From Trogon surrucura (Eukaryota; Chordata; Aves; Trogoniformes; Trogonidae), in the NCBI GenBank assembly GCA_020746105.1, contig CM036658.1, forward strand, positions 32,017,099 through 32,081,098: 64,000 nucleotides of DNA, written 5' to 3'. Position 1 is the first letter of the stretch. Each line of letters starts with the position of its first letter. A model generated the notes under the pieces. It saw nothing but the letters and a program-made list of their open reading frames with translations. It had not been told where the DNA came from and did no database searches. Position numbers and translations under genes: made by a program. Of the stretch, positions 1-13,062 are shown piece by piece.

Positions 1-3000
1 TTTATTCTTTTCTACCATAACTTTTTATCATCTGATGTTCTGTCAAAACAAACAAAAAAGTATACATTGTCTTCCAGTTATTTTTGTATTTATCATCCAC
101 AACTAACTTTAACATTGAAAAAGTCACTATTGAATAAACAAATATACACAGAATTTTAGATATGGAATTTCTGTTTCAAAATCTCAGGTAACATTAGGTT
201 TTTATACGTAGTTAACAATACAACAGAGAACAACTGGTCTTTACTTCTGAGTCAAAACTGAAACATATATTTATGTTATTCTTTGCTACATTGACATAAT
301 ATTTTTCTGGTTTTGGAAATAAATATTTTGTCCTTTTTGTGTACTCCTTTATACAAGTTCTATATATGGAAATACTTTGGCAAGAAACATAGGACTATCT
401 TTTCGAAGAACAAGTTTGAGGTACTTTTTGAAAAAAAAATTAGTATCTAGGACATTGCTTTAGTTTCACTTACCTAGAATAGGAAGAATTCCACAGCTGG
501 AGTAAAATGGAAAGCATGTCAACTCACTTACATCCATTTTTTGTGAGGAGAAGTAGATGGTTTATTTTAAATCTTTTTTGCAGAAGGAGTGTGTAGGATA
601 TGGTGGGATTTGAGAAAATATTCTGGAAAAGTGCTGCATTGCTGAACAGTTACAGATTGACAACACTGTTTTCATAAACTTCAAAACAGATAAAAGCAGG
701 TTGATAGATGCATTTGAGGTCTATTTTACCTTAGTACAGTGTGTGAAACAAACTTATGTCTAAGGACAAAATGTAGACTTCTATATTGTGCTATTCAACT
801 CCAGCAGTGATATTTCATGGCATATATGGTGGAATTTTTTATGTGATTTTATTGTTTCCCTTAAAATTTTAATGAGAAACAATTTCTTAGTTTCATGATT
901 ACGAATTAAATGGGACAAGATGTACAGCTATGGCATTCTCACGTAGAGTTATGTTCTGCAGCAGGATGAGCTCTCTGAGGCTGTGTTTAGTAGTCCCTGT
1001 CTGATATAAACTCACACGGTAAAGGCGCAGCTTCTAAACACTAGCCAGATATCTCTGATGACATAGAACTTTACAACATTTTAAAAAAGCGTGGTGAGGA
1101 GTGGAGCTGGGTGAGTGAGGAGCCAATATCAGCTTGACGATTTGCAGGGTCTCATGCCCATGGCACTGAGCATGGTACTTTCATTGTGTCTGAGATGTAG
1201 TGCCTAAGTAAGAAGAGCTGCACATGGGCAGAATGGACATACTTTTTTTAACATGTTTAAATGAAACCACTCTGATAAAAAAAAAAAAAAATACAGCTAG
1301 ACCACTCGGAAACTGTTGAGGTTTTTCTGACTCCTTCATTCTTAAACTACTACAAATGACTGGCATATGCTTTAATCAAAAGTCAAGAGCAAAGGTGCTG
1401 TAAGAATCCATTCCCTAGTTCAAATGGGTGCATGAAGAACAAGTAACTCTGTTAGCATAGCAATCCTGTGCTTTAATTTGCTCTACAGAATTTCACACCC
1501 TCACTGGAAAGAAAAAAAAAAAAATTCAAATAACTTACAAATATGAAAAATGTTCATCTGTTCTTGTAGAAGATTTTTCCTTAAATAGAAAGCATTGATG
1601 AATGCTTCAGTGTTGTCTGGTTTAAGTCTCAATGGCACTTATTTGAGCTATGATATAATACAATTGATTTAACTATGAGTGCATTGGCTGTAAATATAGT
1701 GGGTGACTTCACGTTACTAATGAAATCAAAACCCAAGTTCTCTTCCAGCATGGATATCCTTAAGAGACTGCAGAACTATTGAAGATAATAGCTGGCAAAA
1801 TAAGGAGCAGCACCAAGAGAAGGCAGTGGTTTTTATTCCTATACGTCCTATGGGATCATCTTTATAAAATAAGCTTAGTCATTGACAATGGCTTTGTCTA
1901 TGTCTCCTAAACTTAACTGATGAAATACATAGCAAATGGTCAAATGTACCAATTAGAGCTGATGTATTTTCTGGGAGGACATGTTTACATAAATGCTAAG
2001 ATGTCTAAGTACGTACTGAAATGGGATATTGGTATTCACTTTTTCTGAGCAGCTGTAGCTGTAAGGGGAAAAAAAAACCTAATAGAGTCACATAAGCATG
2101 TCAATAAAATGAAATTATGATAGAAGGCTTGATAACAGCTTCACCATCAACATAGGTCACAGACAATATCTTCATAAAATTGTTCAGCACAAAATCTCAT
2201 CTGCATACTTAAAAGTACTGTTGTTTTTTTCAGTATGATCCTGCCTGAAAGAAGGCAAATGTCATGAGATTTTTTGGAATTGCTTTTTAGACATTTAGCT
2301 ATTGGGTTTTGGGTTTTTTTTGTTTGTTTGTTTGTTTTTTTCCCCTGGGAGCTTATTTTAAATGTCACTAAAGTTAGACCCTTAGATTTGATAACTTAAT
2401 TTACATTCCCACAAGCAGAAACTCTACATATTCCTAAATAACTTGAAAATCTCTGTTCAGGTTTTGACAGCATAAATTAAGGCCAAAGTTTTAAAACTAC
2501 TTTGAAGTCATACGTATGGGCATATGTGGAGTTTTCTAGGGTTCTTAAGCAGAATAGACCCCTAAGAGAAATCTTAGGGTTCCTACCTCTTCTTTGCTCT
2601 TGTTGCAAGGGCTGTTGTCATGATTTTGCAGCTACTTGCTGAAAAGAATTAGGAGACAGTTTGCATAACACTTCATTGAGACTGTTGCAAGGCTCTGAAC
2701 CTTCTGCCTTGAAAAAAGGAGCATTGTGGTTTTTTTCAGAGTGCATATCTGGAAAATATTCAAGTATGGTGAAAGAGCAAAAAGGTACATGGCTGGCCAT
2801 ATAGCTTAACTGTGTGTTTAACACATCTGAAATTTATACCATTCTAATTTGTTATGGTTACTGTCCCTGCCGTGGGTATCAATATGAGGGAAAATCAGGA
2901 TAAAGAAATGGAGCTGAAAAGGCAATGCAAAAGAACATCACTGCTGATTTTTAACTATTGGGAAGTCTGTCTTGCAACTGAGTGACTCCATTACCTTTCT

Positions 3001-4599
3001 CAGTTATCCAATACACTGCAGCTGTGACAAACAGGAATTCAAAGCCATTTTCATCCTGTGTTAGTTACCACACATCCCTTTGCTAAGTCCCATCAGGAGT
3101 GGCAGCCTCCCAAAAACCTTTCCCAAACTGTGGCTCCTCTCTGCAGCTGGATATCCCCTTGTCGTGTCCCTGGGCCTGGGGAGGCCCAAGAGGACCTGTT
3201 CTGCCCTGTCACTGGAGGAAAGGAGACTGCAAATCTGCCCCACTAGCAATGCTCGAGTTCCTTGCAAAGCTCAGACAACGTGGATATATGTTGCTCTGTG
3301 TGACTGATGATGCTAGCTTCTGCTTTCGTAGTTGAAATGTGCAGAATTCCTCCAGGACATGGATGATGCAGTGCTGTTTGCTCATGATTTGGCTGAGAAA
3401 GCTCAGTGTCTGAAGCTCTTTCCTAACACAACTGGGTAAGATCAGAGGCTGAAAAATGGACCCAGAATAATTGACAGAAATTGTCAGAAATTTAGTCCAA
3501 AGAACAACTATCACCAGCAGTCTCAGATTTTTCTGTCTTTTTAGAGCTGCACTGTTACCAATGGCTCATATTTGAGATTCTTCTGTGTTTTTGAAGCTTC
3601 TCTTTTCCAGATCTCTTTTGAATCTGTTTTCACTAGTTCCTCTGGAAAAAGAAAAAGGAAAAAAAAAAAAAAAAGAAAAATCATTGGTTTCTAATTCTTT
3701 TCCTTTTTCAGCAGAAAATATAAGCATTCCTACTTTATGAAGCCTGAAAACAATTTTGGCGTTTTCAAGATATTTTTTAAGTAGTCTTTCAACTCTGTGA
3801 TCCATTCTAGGTAAGACAAATGTGAATTATTTCTAAAATACAAACTCAGAACCCCAATTTCATGTATAAATATAGTCTGCACAAATATAAAAATTACTTT
3901 GTATGTTACATACCAGAAAGAGAGAGGTTAGGTAAGAGGTGAGTTTGTGCATATCTGGATGTCTTTTCTCCACAGGTCATACTGACACCAAAATAGAAAA
4001 GATGTCAGTAGGCCACAATTTTATATATTTCAGCCTGATAAAATGATACAGACAGAGATTTTTTTGTTGGCTAAAGGCTACCACTTGCTAGAAGAGAGTG
4101 AAAAGAGGGGAGCACTTCATATGGACTCATAGGCTAGGGTATGGTGTACTTTTGATGTAAGAACTTAGAAGACAATGTTGTATAAGCTTTCTGAAGTAAT
4201 CAAAATTAATTTTCAAATGATATTATGTTTCTGTGTTAAATTATATAATGAATAATTCAGTATCCATATCATGCCTTTTTCAAAGATACATTATTAAATA
4301 TAATGTATGTAATTGTAGTTTTCTCATAATCTAAGTGGATAAAATCAGCGATATATGATGAAGAGTTTCACCTTTAAAATATGCAGTATAATTATGTATG
4401 CAATTACCTGACAGAATTGAGAAAAAAACAAGAAAAATATTAATGACTATGCCTAGGCTTCAAACTTATTGCCCCATATACCAGCCCTCATAATGAATGG
4501 GTGCTTATGTAGTCACCAGAATAAACTGGTGTTAGAAGAGGTTAAATCCAGTATGACCTTTTTCCCTTGAGCCATGAATATTCTTCTTTTAAAAGTGTG
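1..4599. other. Unique AT-rich DNA, no gene recognised
   Basis: I see no gene here. The reading frames are short and appear on both strands without codon bias or recognisable domains. Simple-sequence tracts are present: A-runs near 1278-1294, 1510-1523 and 3659-3675, and a T/TTTG-rich stretch at 2305-2342. A GC-richer patch at about 3055-3440 carries overlapping short frames on both strands, as expected of GC-rich chance sequence. I could not assign that patch to a repeat family or exon. Confidence 0.6.
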
Positions 4600-5472
4600 A
4601 GTAGAATCATAGAACTATAAAACTCTTTGAGTGCCACCTTCTAGCCAGTTCTTTATCTGCCGAGTGATCCACCCATCAAGTCCATGTCACTCCATCTTAA
4701 AGAGAAGACTCTCACGTGGGATGGTGTCAAATGCCTTGCACAAGTCCAGGCAGATAACACAGGTTGCTCTTCCTGTATCAGTCAAAGCTGTAACTTTTTC
4801 ATATAAGGCCACCAAATTGCTCAGGCATGATCTGCCCTTAGTGAAGCCATGCTGGCTGTCACCAATGACCTTGTTATTTTTCATGTGCCTTAGTACAGCT
4901 ACCAGGAGGATCTACTCCATGATTTCAGCTGTCACAGAGGTGAGGCTGACTGGTCTGTAGTTCCCTAGGTTTTCTTTGTTTTCCTTTTTAGAAATAGGAA
5001 TTATGTTTCCTTTTTCCAATCTATGGGAACTTCACTAGACTACCATGACTTCTCAAATATGATGGCTAGTGGCCTAGCAACTTCAGATGCCAGGTCCTTC
5101 AGGACCCGTGAATGTATCTTGTCAGGTCCCATGCACTTGTGCACCTTCAGTTTCTCCAGGTGTTCCCGGACCTGATCTGCTCCTACCCTGAGTGGTTCCT
5201 CACTCTCCCAGGCCCAGCCGATGCCCTCTGTGACTTGGGTGGTGTGGCTCAAGTGGTTACCAGTGAAGACTGAAGCAAAAGTGTTGTTGAGTACTTCAGT
5301 CTTCTCCATGTCCTTAGTAACCAGGTAACATATATCACTCTGGACAGGGCCCGCATTCTCGCTTGCTTTTCTTTTTTCTTTCACATACTTGCAGAATCCT
5401 TTTCTGTTATTTTAAATGTCCCTGGCCATATTTGATTCTCTTAGGTCTTTAGCTTTTCTCACCTGAAATAAT
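4600..5472 (-). mobile_element. CR1 LINE fragment, old (ORF2 middle)
   Basis: Read on the minus strand, this is the middle of CR1 ORF2. The segment between endonuclease and reverse transcriptase is at about 5384-5040, with the string GPDKIHSRVLKDLASEVARP. The start of the RT core follows at about 4884-4687, with HGFTKGRSCL and CLDLCKAFDT, which carries the first catalytic Asp. The two frames are separated by stops and frameshifts. After the RT start the homology ends abruptly near 4603 in a tail-like TCTATGATTC, so the copy has lost most of RT. It is clearly older than the CR1 copies at 17.9 and 46.7 kb. Family assignment is firm; the exact ends are approximate. Confidence 0.88.
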
Positions 5473-8400
5473 AATGATACCCTTAATTTCACACATATGT
5501 ATGAAAACAAATGTATATTTAACTTAAATCATGGTACTAAATTCGACTAGGGCTTATAGGATATGAGCAGCTGTTTAATTTTCTTAATAAATACTCCTTC
5601 TCTTAAGTCATTTGGCATTTAATTGTCTGGTCATTTATGAGTAAAGAGAGAGAATATGAAAAAGAAAAGCTGTGTCTAAAAAAGTTCCTGGGACCAGCAA
5701 CTTTTTGGTGCTTTCAGTACTTTAAATCATTTGAAATCAAAAATCTGAATCCAGACTACCTACAAAACAAGAAAAACACAGTGCTAGGTAAGTGCTAGCT
5801 TTGTCATGTACTCTCTTTCTTCGGACTGATAGGAAGTGGAATTTCACACCTGATTAAGTTATACTTGAAGTGATCTGGTTTTGTTACATATGTACTAACA
5901 GCGAGTTTTCTATAAATGAGTATAGTTGTGACAAAAACCAAAAGTACAAAAAATTACTGCAGTTTACAAAGATGAACTCAACAATTAGAGAAATATTACC
6001 ATATTTTAGATGGTCTCTTACAGTTAAAGCAATCCTAGTTCCCAGAAAAATTCAAGTCTATGAGAGCATGAAGACAACATAGTTCCTTTCCCCTGAACTC
6101 TCTTCTTAGTGGTGAAAACTCTCTCTCCGGGATTTCTCGTTTTCTAGTCATGAAATCTTACAGAGACAAAAATCATAGTAACTCTTCTGAGAACTCACAT
6201 AAATGTCAAAAACTGCATTCATCTCGGGAATCTCACAAGAGCAAAGTTTGTCAGAAAGGGTTGCCACAATCCAATGAATACACCCACTGTTTATACAGAT
6301 GGGGTCCTGCTGTGTTTGGCGAAGAAGGAAGGACTCTCTCACAGCAGTTCTGATGACTTCTGGTTCTTTTCAGAAGTTCAGGTTTACTGGGGGAGGAGGT
6401 TTGAAGACAGATCAGGAAGCTTTTGTTTGTCAATAGAGAAATAAAATAGAATTTGTCTTAGTATTTTAGATATTCAGTAAATTGTTCATTTATCCTATGT
6501 GCATTGAGTTCGCTGTTTGTACTTGTTAATGTATAACATTCTAATATTGGTCTGCATGGTTGGTGAATATTATGATAACATATGTCTCTTACCATTGTTT
6601 TTGTTGTTGTTGCTATTTTTGAACATTCCACTCTGCCAGTTAACCAGATCTTGTTAAGACAAGATTTGTTTGTAGCCGTTCTAAAGGGAAAACACAAAAC
6701 TGTTATCTGCTTAACACAGAACAGTTTTTACCTTGAAATGTAATAATGTTTTAATTTGCATAAAGGCTTGATATTTAGCTGGAATTTTAATCTCACATAA
6801 TTTCATTTGTTATTTCAGGATTAAAGCACTTAGTTCTACAACTCTTTCCTCTCTCTCCATCTCTCTCCCTTACCTCACTCACAATTGCCACTTAAAATTT
6901 TAGCTGAAGACAGAAGCTCTGAGGATAAGAACAAGTGCCACCAGAAGAAAGTGTCATCACATCTCTGTAACAGTGAATAGTCTTTTGCTGCTTAATCCTA
7001 GGTTTTCTAACGCATCTGTACAAAGCAGCGTAAGATTAAAGTCCTTGTTAGAAGTGTTTGACCTGGTCCCATTTTATCAGAATTCAGCTTGGTCATTTCC
7101 AAGACACCTTACCCTCTGTAATGCTTTGGGAGGTTTCACAATGTATGACATTTGTGGCAATCGAAACTTAGAGAAAGTAAATTTTCTTCTCTAAGTTTCC
7201 ATTTGTTTAGGGTTGCATTCTACTTGTTTTTTGTTTCCTTGTTTTTCTTGAGAGTGTTTCTGGGAAGTCAGGAGTTTCTTGAACCTGACAAGATATTTAG
7301 TGAGAACAATTTGCTCAGAAAAGGCAGAACAGAGCAAAGCTCCAGCAGCTAATGTCACAAGCATGGTTTTTGATGATACTGAACTGGAAGTTTCATTAAA
7401 TAATAGAGGACAATGTAAAATATAATCAGATTCAGAATGACTGGAGTCATTTATGTACCGGCCTAATAGAGTGCAAATGCAGTTCACTGCAGATTCAAAT
7501 ACATTAGTAAATTCTAGAGTAAAGAACTACAAGATACGAAGCAAATAATAATGCATGTTAATAAATCAACAAGGAAATAGATTTCAAGCGAAGTGTAGGA
7601 AAATGCTGTACTAAAAATATCAGACCGTCAACTCCAATGAAGAAAACAGTCAGGAATATTGCTTGGAGAATATTCAAAAGAAAAGAATAAAATAAACACT
7701 ACAAAAAGTTGTAGACAGTGCTTCTCATCAAGAATGCAGTAATACGTCATATCATCATGCCTCCCTTGAGTTGTCTTACAACAAAAGATTGAGAAAGTGA
7801 AACTTACTCTTACTGGGAAGAAGAAGATTTTATGAAGTCTTAATTTCAAGCTTCTGAAATTTTAAAGGGACTGATAATATTGATCCACATTGTACTTAGC
7901 AATTATACTTCTGCTTTGGAGAAGTTTGCACTCCAAGTGGTAGTAAACCACTGAAGTTTATCATAGGCTCCCAATTGTTTTTATTCAAAAATTAATTCTG
8001 AAAAAGAGAAGGTTTAAGCAACTACTTCTTTCTAGAGTTGATTTTCTCCCTGCTGTTTTACAAGCTTGTGCTTGAACATGTACATTTTAATCCCCTCATT
8101 ACTGCCGTATAACCTGTCTCATTTTTGTCACTTTAAGTTAATGGATATCATCATTTCTTGTTCTGACTTCCAATTTAAAGTGAAATATTCTTCAGGCATG
8201 ACAGGAAAAAGAATAACTGGAGGGATAGACTAGTAGCTAGAATCACTTGTGCCGGTGTAAACTTTCCAAATTTGCACACTGAAAATTTGCGCCAGCTCTG
8301 CTCTCTGCTTACACTTGGGTTACAGCCTGTGTAGTGCTGAAGGGATTTTTGTGCAGAATTAATTCACACTTGTGTAAGACTCTGCCACACTGTAGATCAG

Positions 8401-10457
8401 TACCAAAAGAATATTTTGGAGGGAAAATCCTACAGACTCTTCTATACAGACACAGGTTATAAGAATGTTTTTGTCTTTTAAAAAAAACCAAAACCATTCA
8501 AACACGTCCATTCATAATTTTGAAGTCCTCATGGGTGTGATTTCACAAGAAGATTGCAAGTAAAGGGCTGTAGTCAGGATGAAACGATAACGTACAAGAG
8601 GGTCAAGGGCTGCAGCCATGGAATGGAGCTGGGAAACCCATAACCTTAAGGCAGAAAAGGGCAGGCTTGGAAAGAGCCAGGAGACTTTAGCAATGGCTCT
8701 GGATACAGCCATGGTTATTCAGGTGGGCAATCGGAGGAAATTATGTGTGCTAGAGGGCAATGGTAGGAAAGGAGTCAGCAAACACATTAACACATACATT
8801 AGCAAAGATCCAGGAATAGCTTTTTCTTTTGGTTTTGAAGACAGAACCAGTATGTCTATAGTTCACCCTGTCCAGTAGATCCCATTCTCTTTTTCCTAGA
8901 TATGACTGTCTTTTAAGTTGCTTCAAGCCTGAACGCTAATTCAAGTGATACAGAATTTGAATTAAGTTTTTAAAAAACATCAACTGTTTCGTAGTATTAT
9001 GGCACATAGGACACACTGAAGAAAGCTGCAGAGGTTGGTTGTGGCTTGTCAGAGACTTGTGCTCTACAAACAGCAGCTGGAGAGAAGAATCATTTTGTTT
9101 CTAGCATTAAATGAGACTTTTAAGAGGAAAAGTGCTTCCTTACAGCAATAGCTATTCAGAATCAAGTGTTTTCTTTTTGCTTGTTAAGTTTTCCCTTTTC
9201 CAAATGCTTAATCATCAGCAGTAATCCTCTCTGCATTGCAATGGGGTTTTGAAAGGATACAGTTGATGGCATTTCCTGAACTAGAGATGAATGGACTCTA
9301 GTCCCTCTACCAAGCTTCCTTTAATTGTTAAAATAAGCTCCTCACCTGAGACTAAGCAACAAGCCCGTATTCAGTAAACGATTTAGGGACACTTTTATAT
9401 TTTTAGCTTGGGTGCTGCCGAAACAACTACTTACTAGGCTGTGGTAGACTGGCTGCAATCATTTCTGTTGTGCTTCCCTGTACTGGTCACTTCATTGTCT
9501 GTAGTTCTGTAAAGCTACTAATTGAACATATATATGCATGTAATAGATCAAATAAGGAAATATTGGTTTGGACTTTTTTCTTGAAGATTCAAAATGTATC
9601 TTGGATAAGCTTATGTGTAAATGAAAAGTTGGCAATTGTTTGCCTACAATTACATTTGTTCTTAACTAAGCATATTGTGAAATAGTAAAACTATATTTAT
9701 TTGTGCTTTCTGTGATATGACAGTCTTTTTGGTGTTGATGACATCTGGCTTCCTAATTTTCCCATGCAATGTCTAGAAAGAAACATTTATAAAAAGAAAT
9801 ATCCTACTTGTTTAAAAATACATTATTAAATATTTTCATTCTTGGGTTATAGTGGCTACACTTTGGCTAAATATACCATAGGCCCATAGTAAATGACTCT
9901 TTTTCTCAAAGAGTCTTCCCCCTCACCCTTTTTTAATAATGGTAAGATTTACTAAGACTTTACAGTCTGAATAAGATTACTGCAATATCAATTCAAGAAA
10001 AAAATATTATTAAAAACCGTCTTAACTAACAGTTCAGGTATAGTGTTACATCTCTGGCATCTGTTCAAGCTCAGAAGGAATAATGAATCAAATTGTTCAA
10101 ACTTTAGAAGACAAATATACGTTACTATATAAAAATGATGAGCAATCATTCTGGAAACCATCAGCTTTTAGGAAGTGGCAAAATGAGTCCTAATTAATAA
10201 TTTACAGAATCATTTTAGAATCTTAACATTATTTTTGCTGTTTAATTTACTCTTATTTTAACAAGTGACTTAAGGGGTTTACTTCACAATTACAATATAT
10301 TCTCCGTAGAATAAGGGAAACACAAAACTACTGTTTTTGAAGATGTGATACAGATTTGAGAGTGTGGCACAATTACAAATATTTTCTACTGCTGTTCCGT
10401 ATGGGAAACAACGTGTCTAAGTAACTCAGACTGTACAATTAAAGAACAGACAGAGGG
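5473..10457. other. Unique DNA, nothing recognised
   Basis: No gene, RNA gene or recognisable mobile element was found. The sequence is AT-rich with scattered pyrimidine tracts, for example the CT-rich run near 6841-6875. The short frames on both strands look random. Confidence 0.55.
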
Positions 10458-10840
10458 AAATTGGGTTGTTTAGCCTGGAGAAAAGTAGGCTAAAAGGAGA
10501 CCTTATCATTCTCTATAGCTACCTGACAGGAGGTTGTAGCAAGGTGGAGGTCCGTCTCTTCTACCAAGTAATAAGAGATAAGACAAGAGGAAGCGGCCTC
10601 AGTTTGCACCAGGTGAGGCTTAGATTGGACATTAAAAAAAATTTCTTCACTGTGACTGTTGTCAAGCTCTGGAACAGGCTGCCCAGGGAAGTGGTTGAGT
10701 GACTATCCCTGAAGGTGTTTCAAAGATGTCTAGACATGGTGCTTAGGCGCCTGGGTTAGTGATGGACCTGACACTGTTAGGTTAGTAGTTGGACTAGATG
10801 ACTGATGTCTTTTCTAACCTAAATGAGTCTATCATTCTGC
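10458..10840 (+). mobile_element. CR1 LINE 3' end fragment
   Basis: This is a plus-strand, 5'-truncated CR1 containing only the C-terminal end of ORF2 and the 3' UTR. Recognisable C-terminal strings are [14 protein letters not shown] and NRLPREVVE in the frame at 10466-10702. The DNA of the usual 3' UTR follows (the 'gatggacctg...ggactagatga' type), ending near 10840 in a degenerate tail. A stop in place of the expected Ser/Gln codons after REVVE shows that it is dead. Confidence 0.88.
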
Positions 10841-11741
10841 ATTCTCTGAGTGACCATTGCATTTAGAACTAGCTGTGTTGTCTCAAAACAGAGCTCGTTT
10901 CCCAGTGTACAATAAGCCAGTCTGACACCCTGAGATGAGATCTTGCTGTTTATTACGAATTTGCCCAAATTAGGGTACTGGGATCAAACCAGTACACCTC
11001 AGTACTTTCTGAGATGATTTTTTATACACCATCTTATCACAAACAGATTTCCAAAGACAACTCTCTAGTATCTGATTAGTTGGTAATCTGAATATTTTTA
11101 CGCAACTGTTAGTACACATGCGTGTTCTGCGAGTAGGGATCTCTACTTGGACCAGGGTCTTCTGCATAGTGGGTGTGATTTTTAGTATTATAATGTTAAT
11201 AGTTTGCCTAAGGATAGGGCTAATCATCTCTTTAGTTCAGGAATAAAGAAAACATGATAACTGTGTATACATCCAATCTATGTATTGTCTAGAATGTTCT
11301 TTCTTCAAGGATGACTAATCCTTGACTAGAAATTCCTTTATTAATCATCTTCCTCCTCCCAGACATAGTTACACATTTGTATGTCTTCAGTACACATAAC
11401 CAGTCTACTCAGCTTCAAAGTTATTTAATATAGCATTTGACTTTTTTATGACTGGATAACAGTTGCACTGCTGGGAAAACTCTACTAATGGATGTTCTGT
11501 TGGTCAGCATGGGGTTTAAGTCTGTGGCACACATGTCTAGTAATTAATTCTATTTTCTTTTCTTTTTTTTTTTATTCCTACCATTGGTAAGCAAATGGGA
11601 ATTATTTTGGTATAAAAGTTTTCTCATCACCAGAAAAGGACTTCTTGAAACGGTAAGACGAATACAAATCATCATACATCCTTGAGATGATAGAAATGAA
11701 CCACCTATATTAACAAGAGTATAAACAGTGGGTGAGAGAAA
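10841..11741. other. Unique DNA, nothing recognised
   Basis: No gene or repeat was recognised between two CR1 fragments. There is an open minus-strand frame of 85 codons at 10970-11227 without domain features. A T-run lies at 11564-11573. Confidence 0.5.
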
Positions 11742-12761
11742 TTGTAGATTAATAGAATATTCAGAGTTGGAAGTGAAGTCAAAAGATCATTGGGTACAAT
11801 TTTCGTGGGGAAGAAAGCCTAGATGAGATTACTATCACCCTGCCCAATTGCATCTTGAAAACCTTCCACAGCAAGAACTCTACCATGTCCCTGGGACAGT
11901 TGTTTCAGTGAATGTTCTTGCTGTAAAAAATGTCTTTCTTATATCAGGATGAAACCTCTCCTAGTCCAAATTGTACCCATTGACCCTTGTCTTCTCCATA
12001 AGGCTCCTTGTGAAGAGAGCCACTGTCCTTTTTGTAGCTGCCTTTTAACAACTGAAATAGACTAATGAGGTTCCCTCTGAGTCTTCTCGTCTTCAGGAAT
12101 AAAAAAAATATAACTACTTCAGTCTTTCCTCATCGGGTAGGTTCTCCAGCCCTTTGATCATCTTTTGTCCATATCTTCCTTGAATTGTGGGGACTGGAAC
12201 TGAACACAGCACTCTAGGTACAGCCTGACAAGAGCTGTGTAGAGTGGGATGATCTGGACTGTACCTCTGCTAGTAAAGCACCTGCAGATTGAGCCCGGGA
12301 TGTGACTTGCCTTTGTCACTGCAGCAGTGCATTGCTGATTCATGTTCATCTTGTCCACCAGGATGCACATGTCCCTTTCCACAAAGGGCTGCTTGCCAGC
12401 CACATAGATAGTAGCCTGTCTGGACTCTTTGGTTATCCTGTTCCAGGTGCAGGACTTTGCACTTTTCTTTGTCAGTCTTCATTGCTCTCGTTAGCCTGTC
12501 CAGGTTTTTCTGTAAGATGGGTTTTCCTTCTGAAGAATGTACCTCACTATTCAGATTGTTGTCATTGGCAAACTTGGTGAAAGTGCTTTCAGTCGCAACA
12601 TCCAGATTGTTTACAACAATGTTGAACAGGATGGGGCCCAGCATTGAGCCCTCAGGGACTCCACTTGTGACAGGCCACCAGCATGAGTAGAAAACATTTA
12701 TCACCATCCTCCAAGTGCAATGTGTTAAACAAGTTTCTCTCCAACTTACAGACCACCTATC
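11742..12761 (-). mobile_element. Old CR1 LINE, 3' half (split copy, part 1)
   Basis: This is the 3' half of a long, old minus-strand CR1. The 3' end is near 11742. Going upstream on the minus strand, the C-terminal domain and the RT palm are visible, with PVTSGVPEGS in the frame 12707-12270 and a degraded catalytic box reading FAND in place of FADD. Frameshifts and stops are frequent. A plus-strand CR1 interrupts homology near 12762, and the copy resumes at about 13063. Subfamily differs from the young copies in this window. Confidence 0.82.
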
Positions 12762-13062
12762 CTATTTGTTTGCCTCTTCTCCCTAGGGAATAGCAATAGG
12801 ACAAGATGAAACGAGTTCAAGTTGCACCAGGGGAAGTTTAGATTGGATATTAGGAAAAACTTCCTCACTGAAAGGGTGGTGAAGCATTGGAATGGGTTGC
12901 ACAGGGAGGTGGTGGAGTCACCATCCATGGATGTGTTTAAAAAACGGCTGGATGTGGCACTTCAGGAGATAGTTTAGTGTAATGGTGGTGTAGGACTGTA
13001 GGCTGGACTTCATGATCTTAATGTGCTTTCCAACCTTGATGTTTCTACGATTCCATGAGTTG
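12762..13062 (+). mobile_element. CR1 LINE 3' end inserted into an older CR1
   Basis: This is a short plus-strand CR1 3' end. It holds the last part of ORF2 in DNA form (the 'attaggaaaaacttcctcactgaaagg' region, then the 'gggaggtggtggagtcaccatcc' region) followed by the 3' UTR and a tail near 13040-13062. It lies in opposite orientation inside the older minus-strand CR1, whose RT region stops on its left side and continues on its right, so it is the younger insertion. The left boundary is good to about 15 bases. Confidence 0.8.

Noticed and set aside
3055..3440. GC-richer patch with overlapping frames on both strands, including a Met-Asp-Asp string near 3360-3370 that recalls polymerase active sites
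   Set aside because: The surrounding residues do not continue any RT motif, the frame is closed by a stop within about 15 codons upstream, and no other family signal is present.
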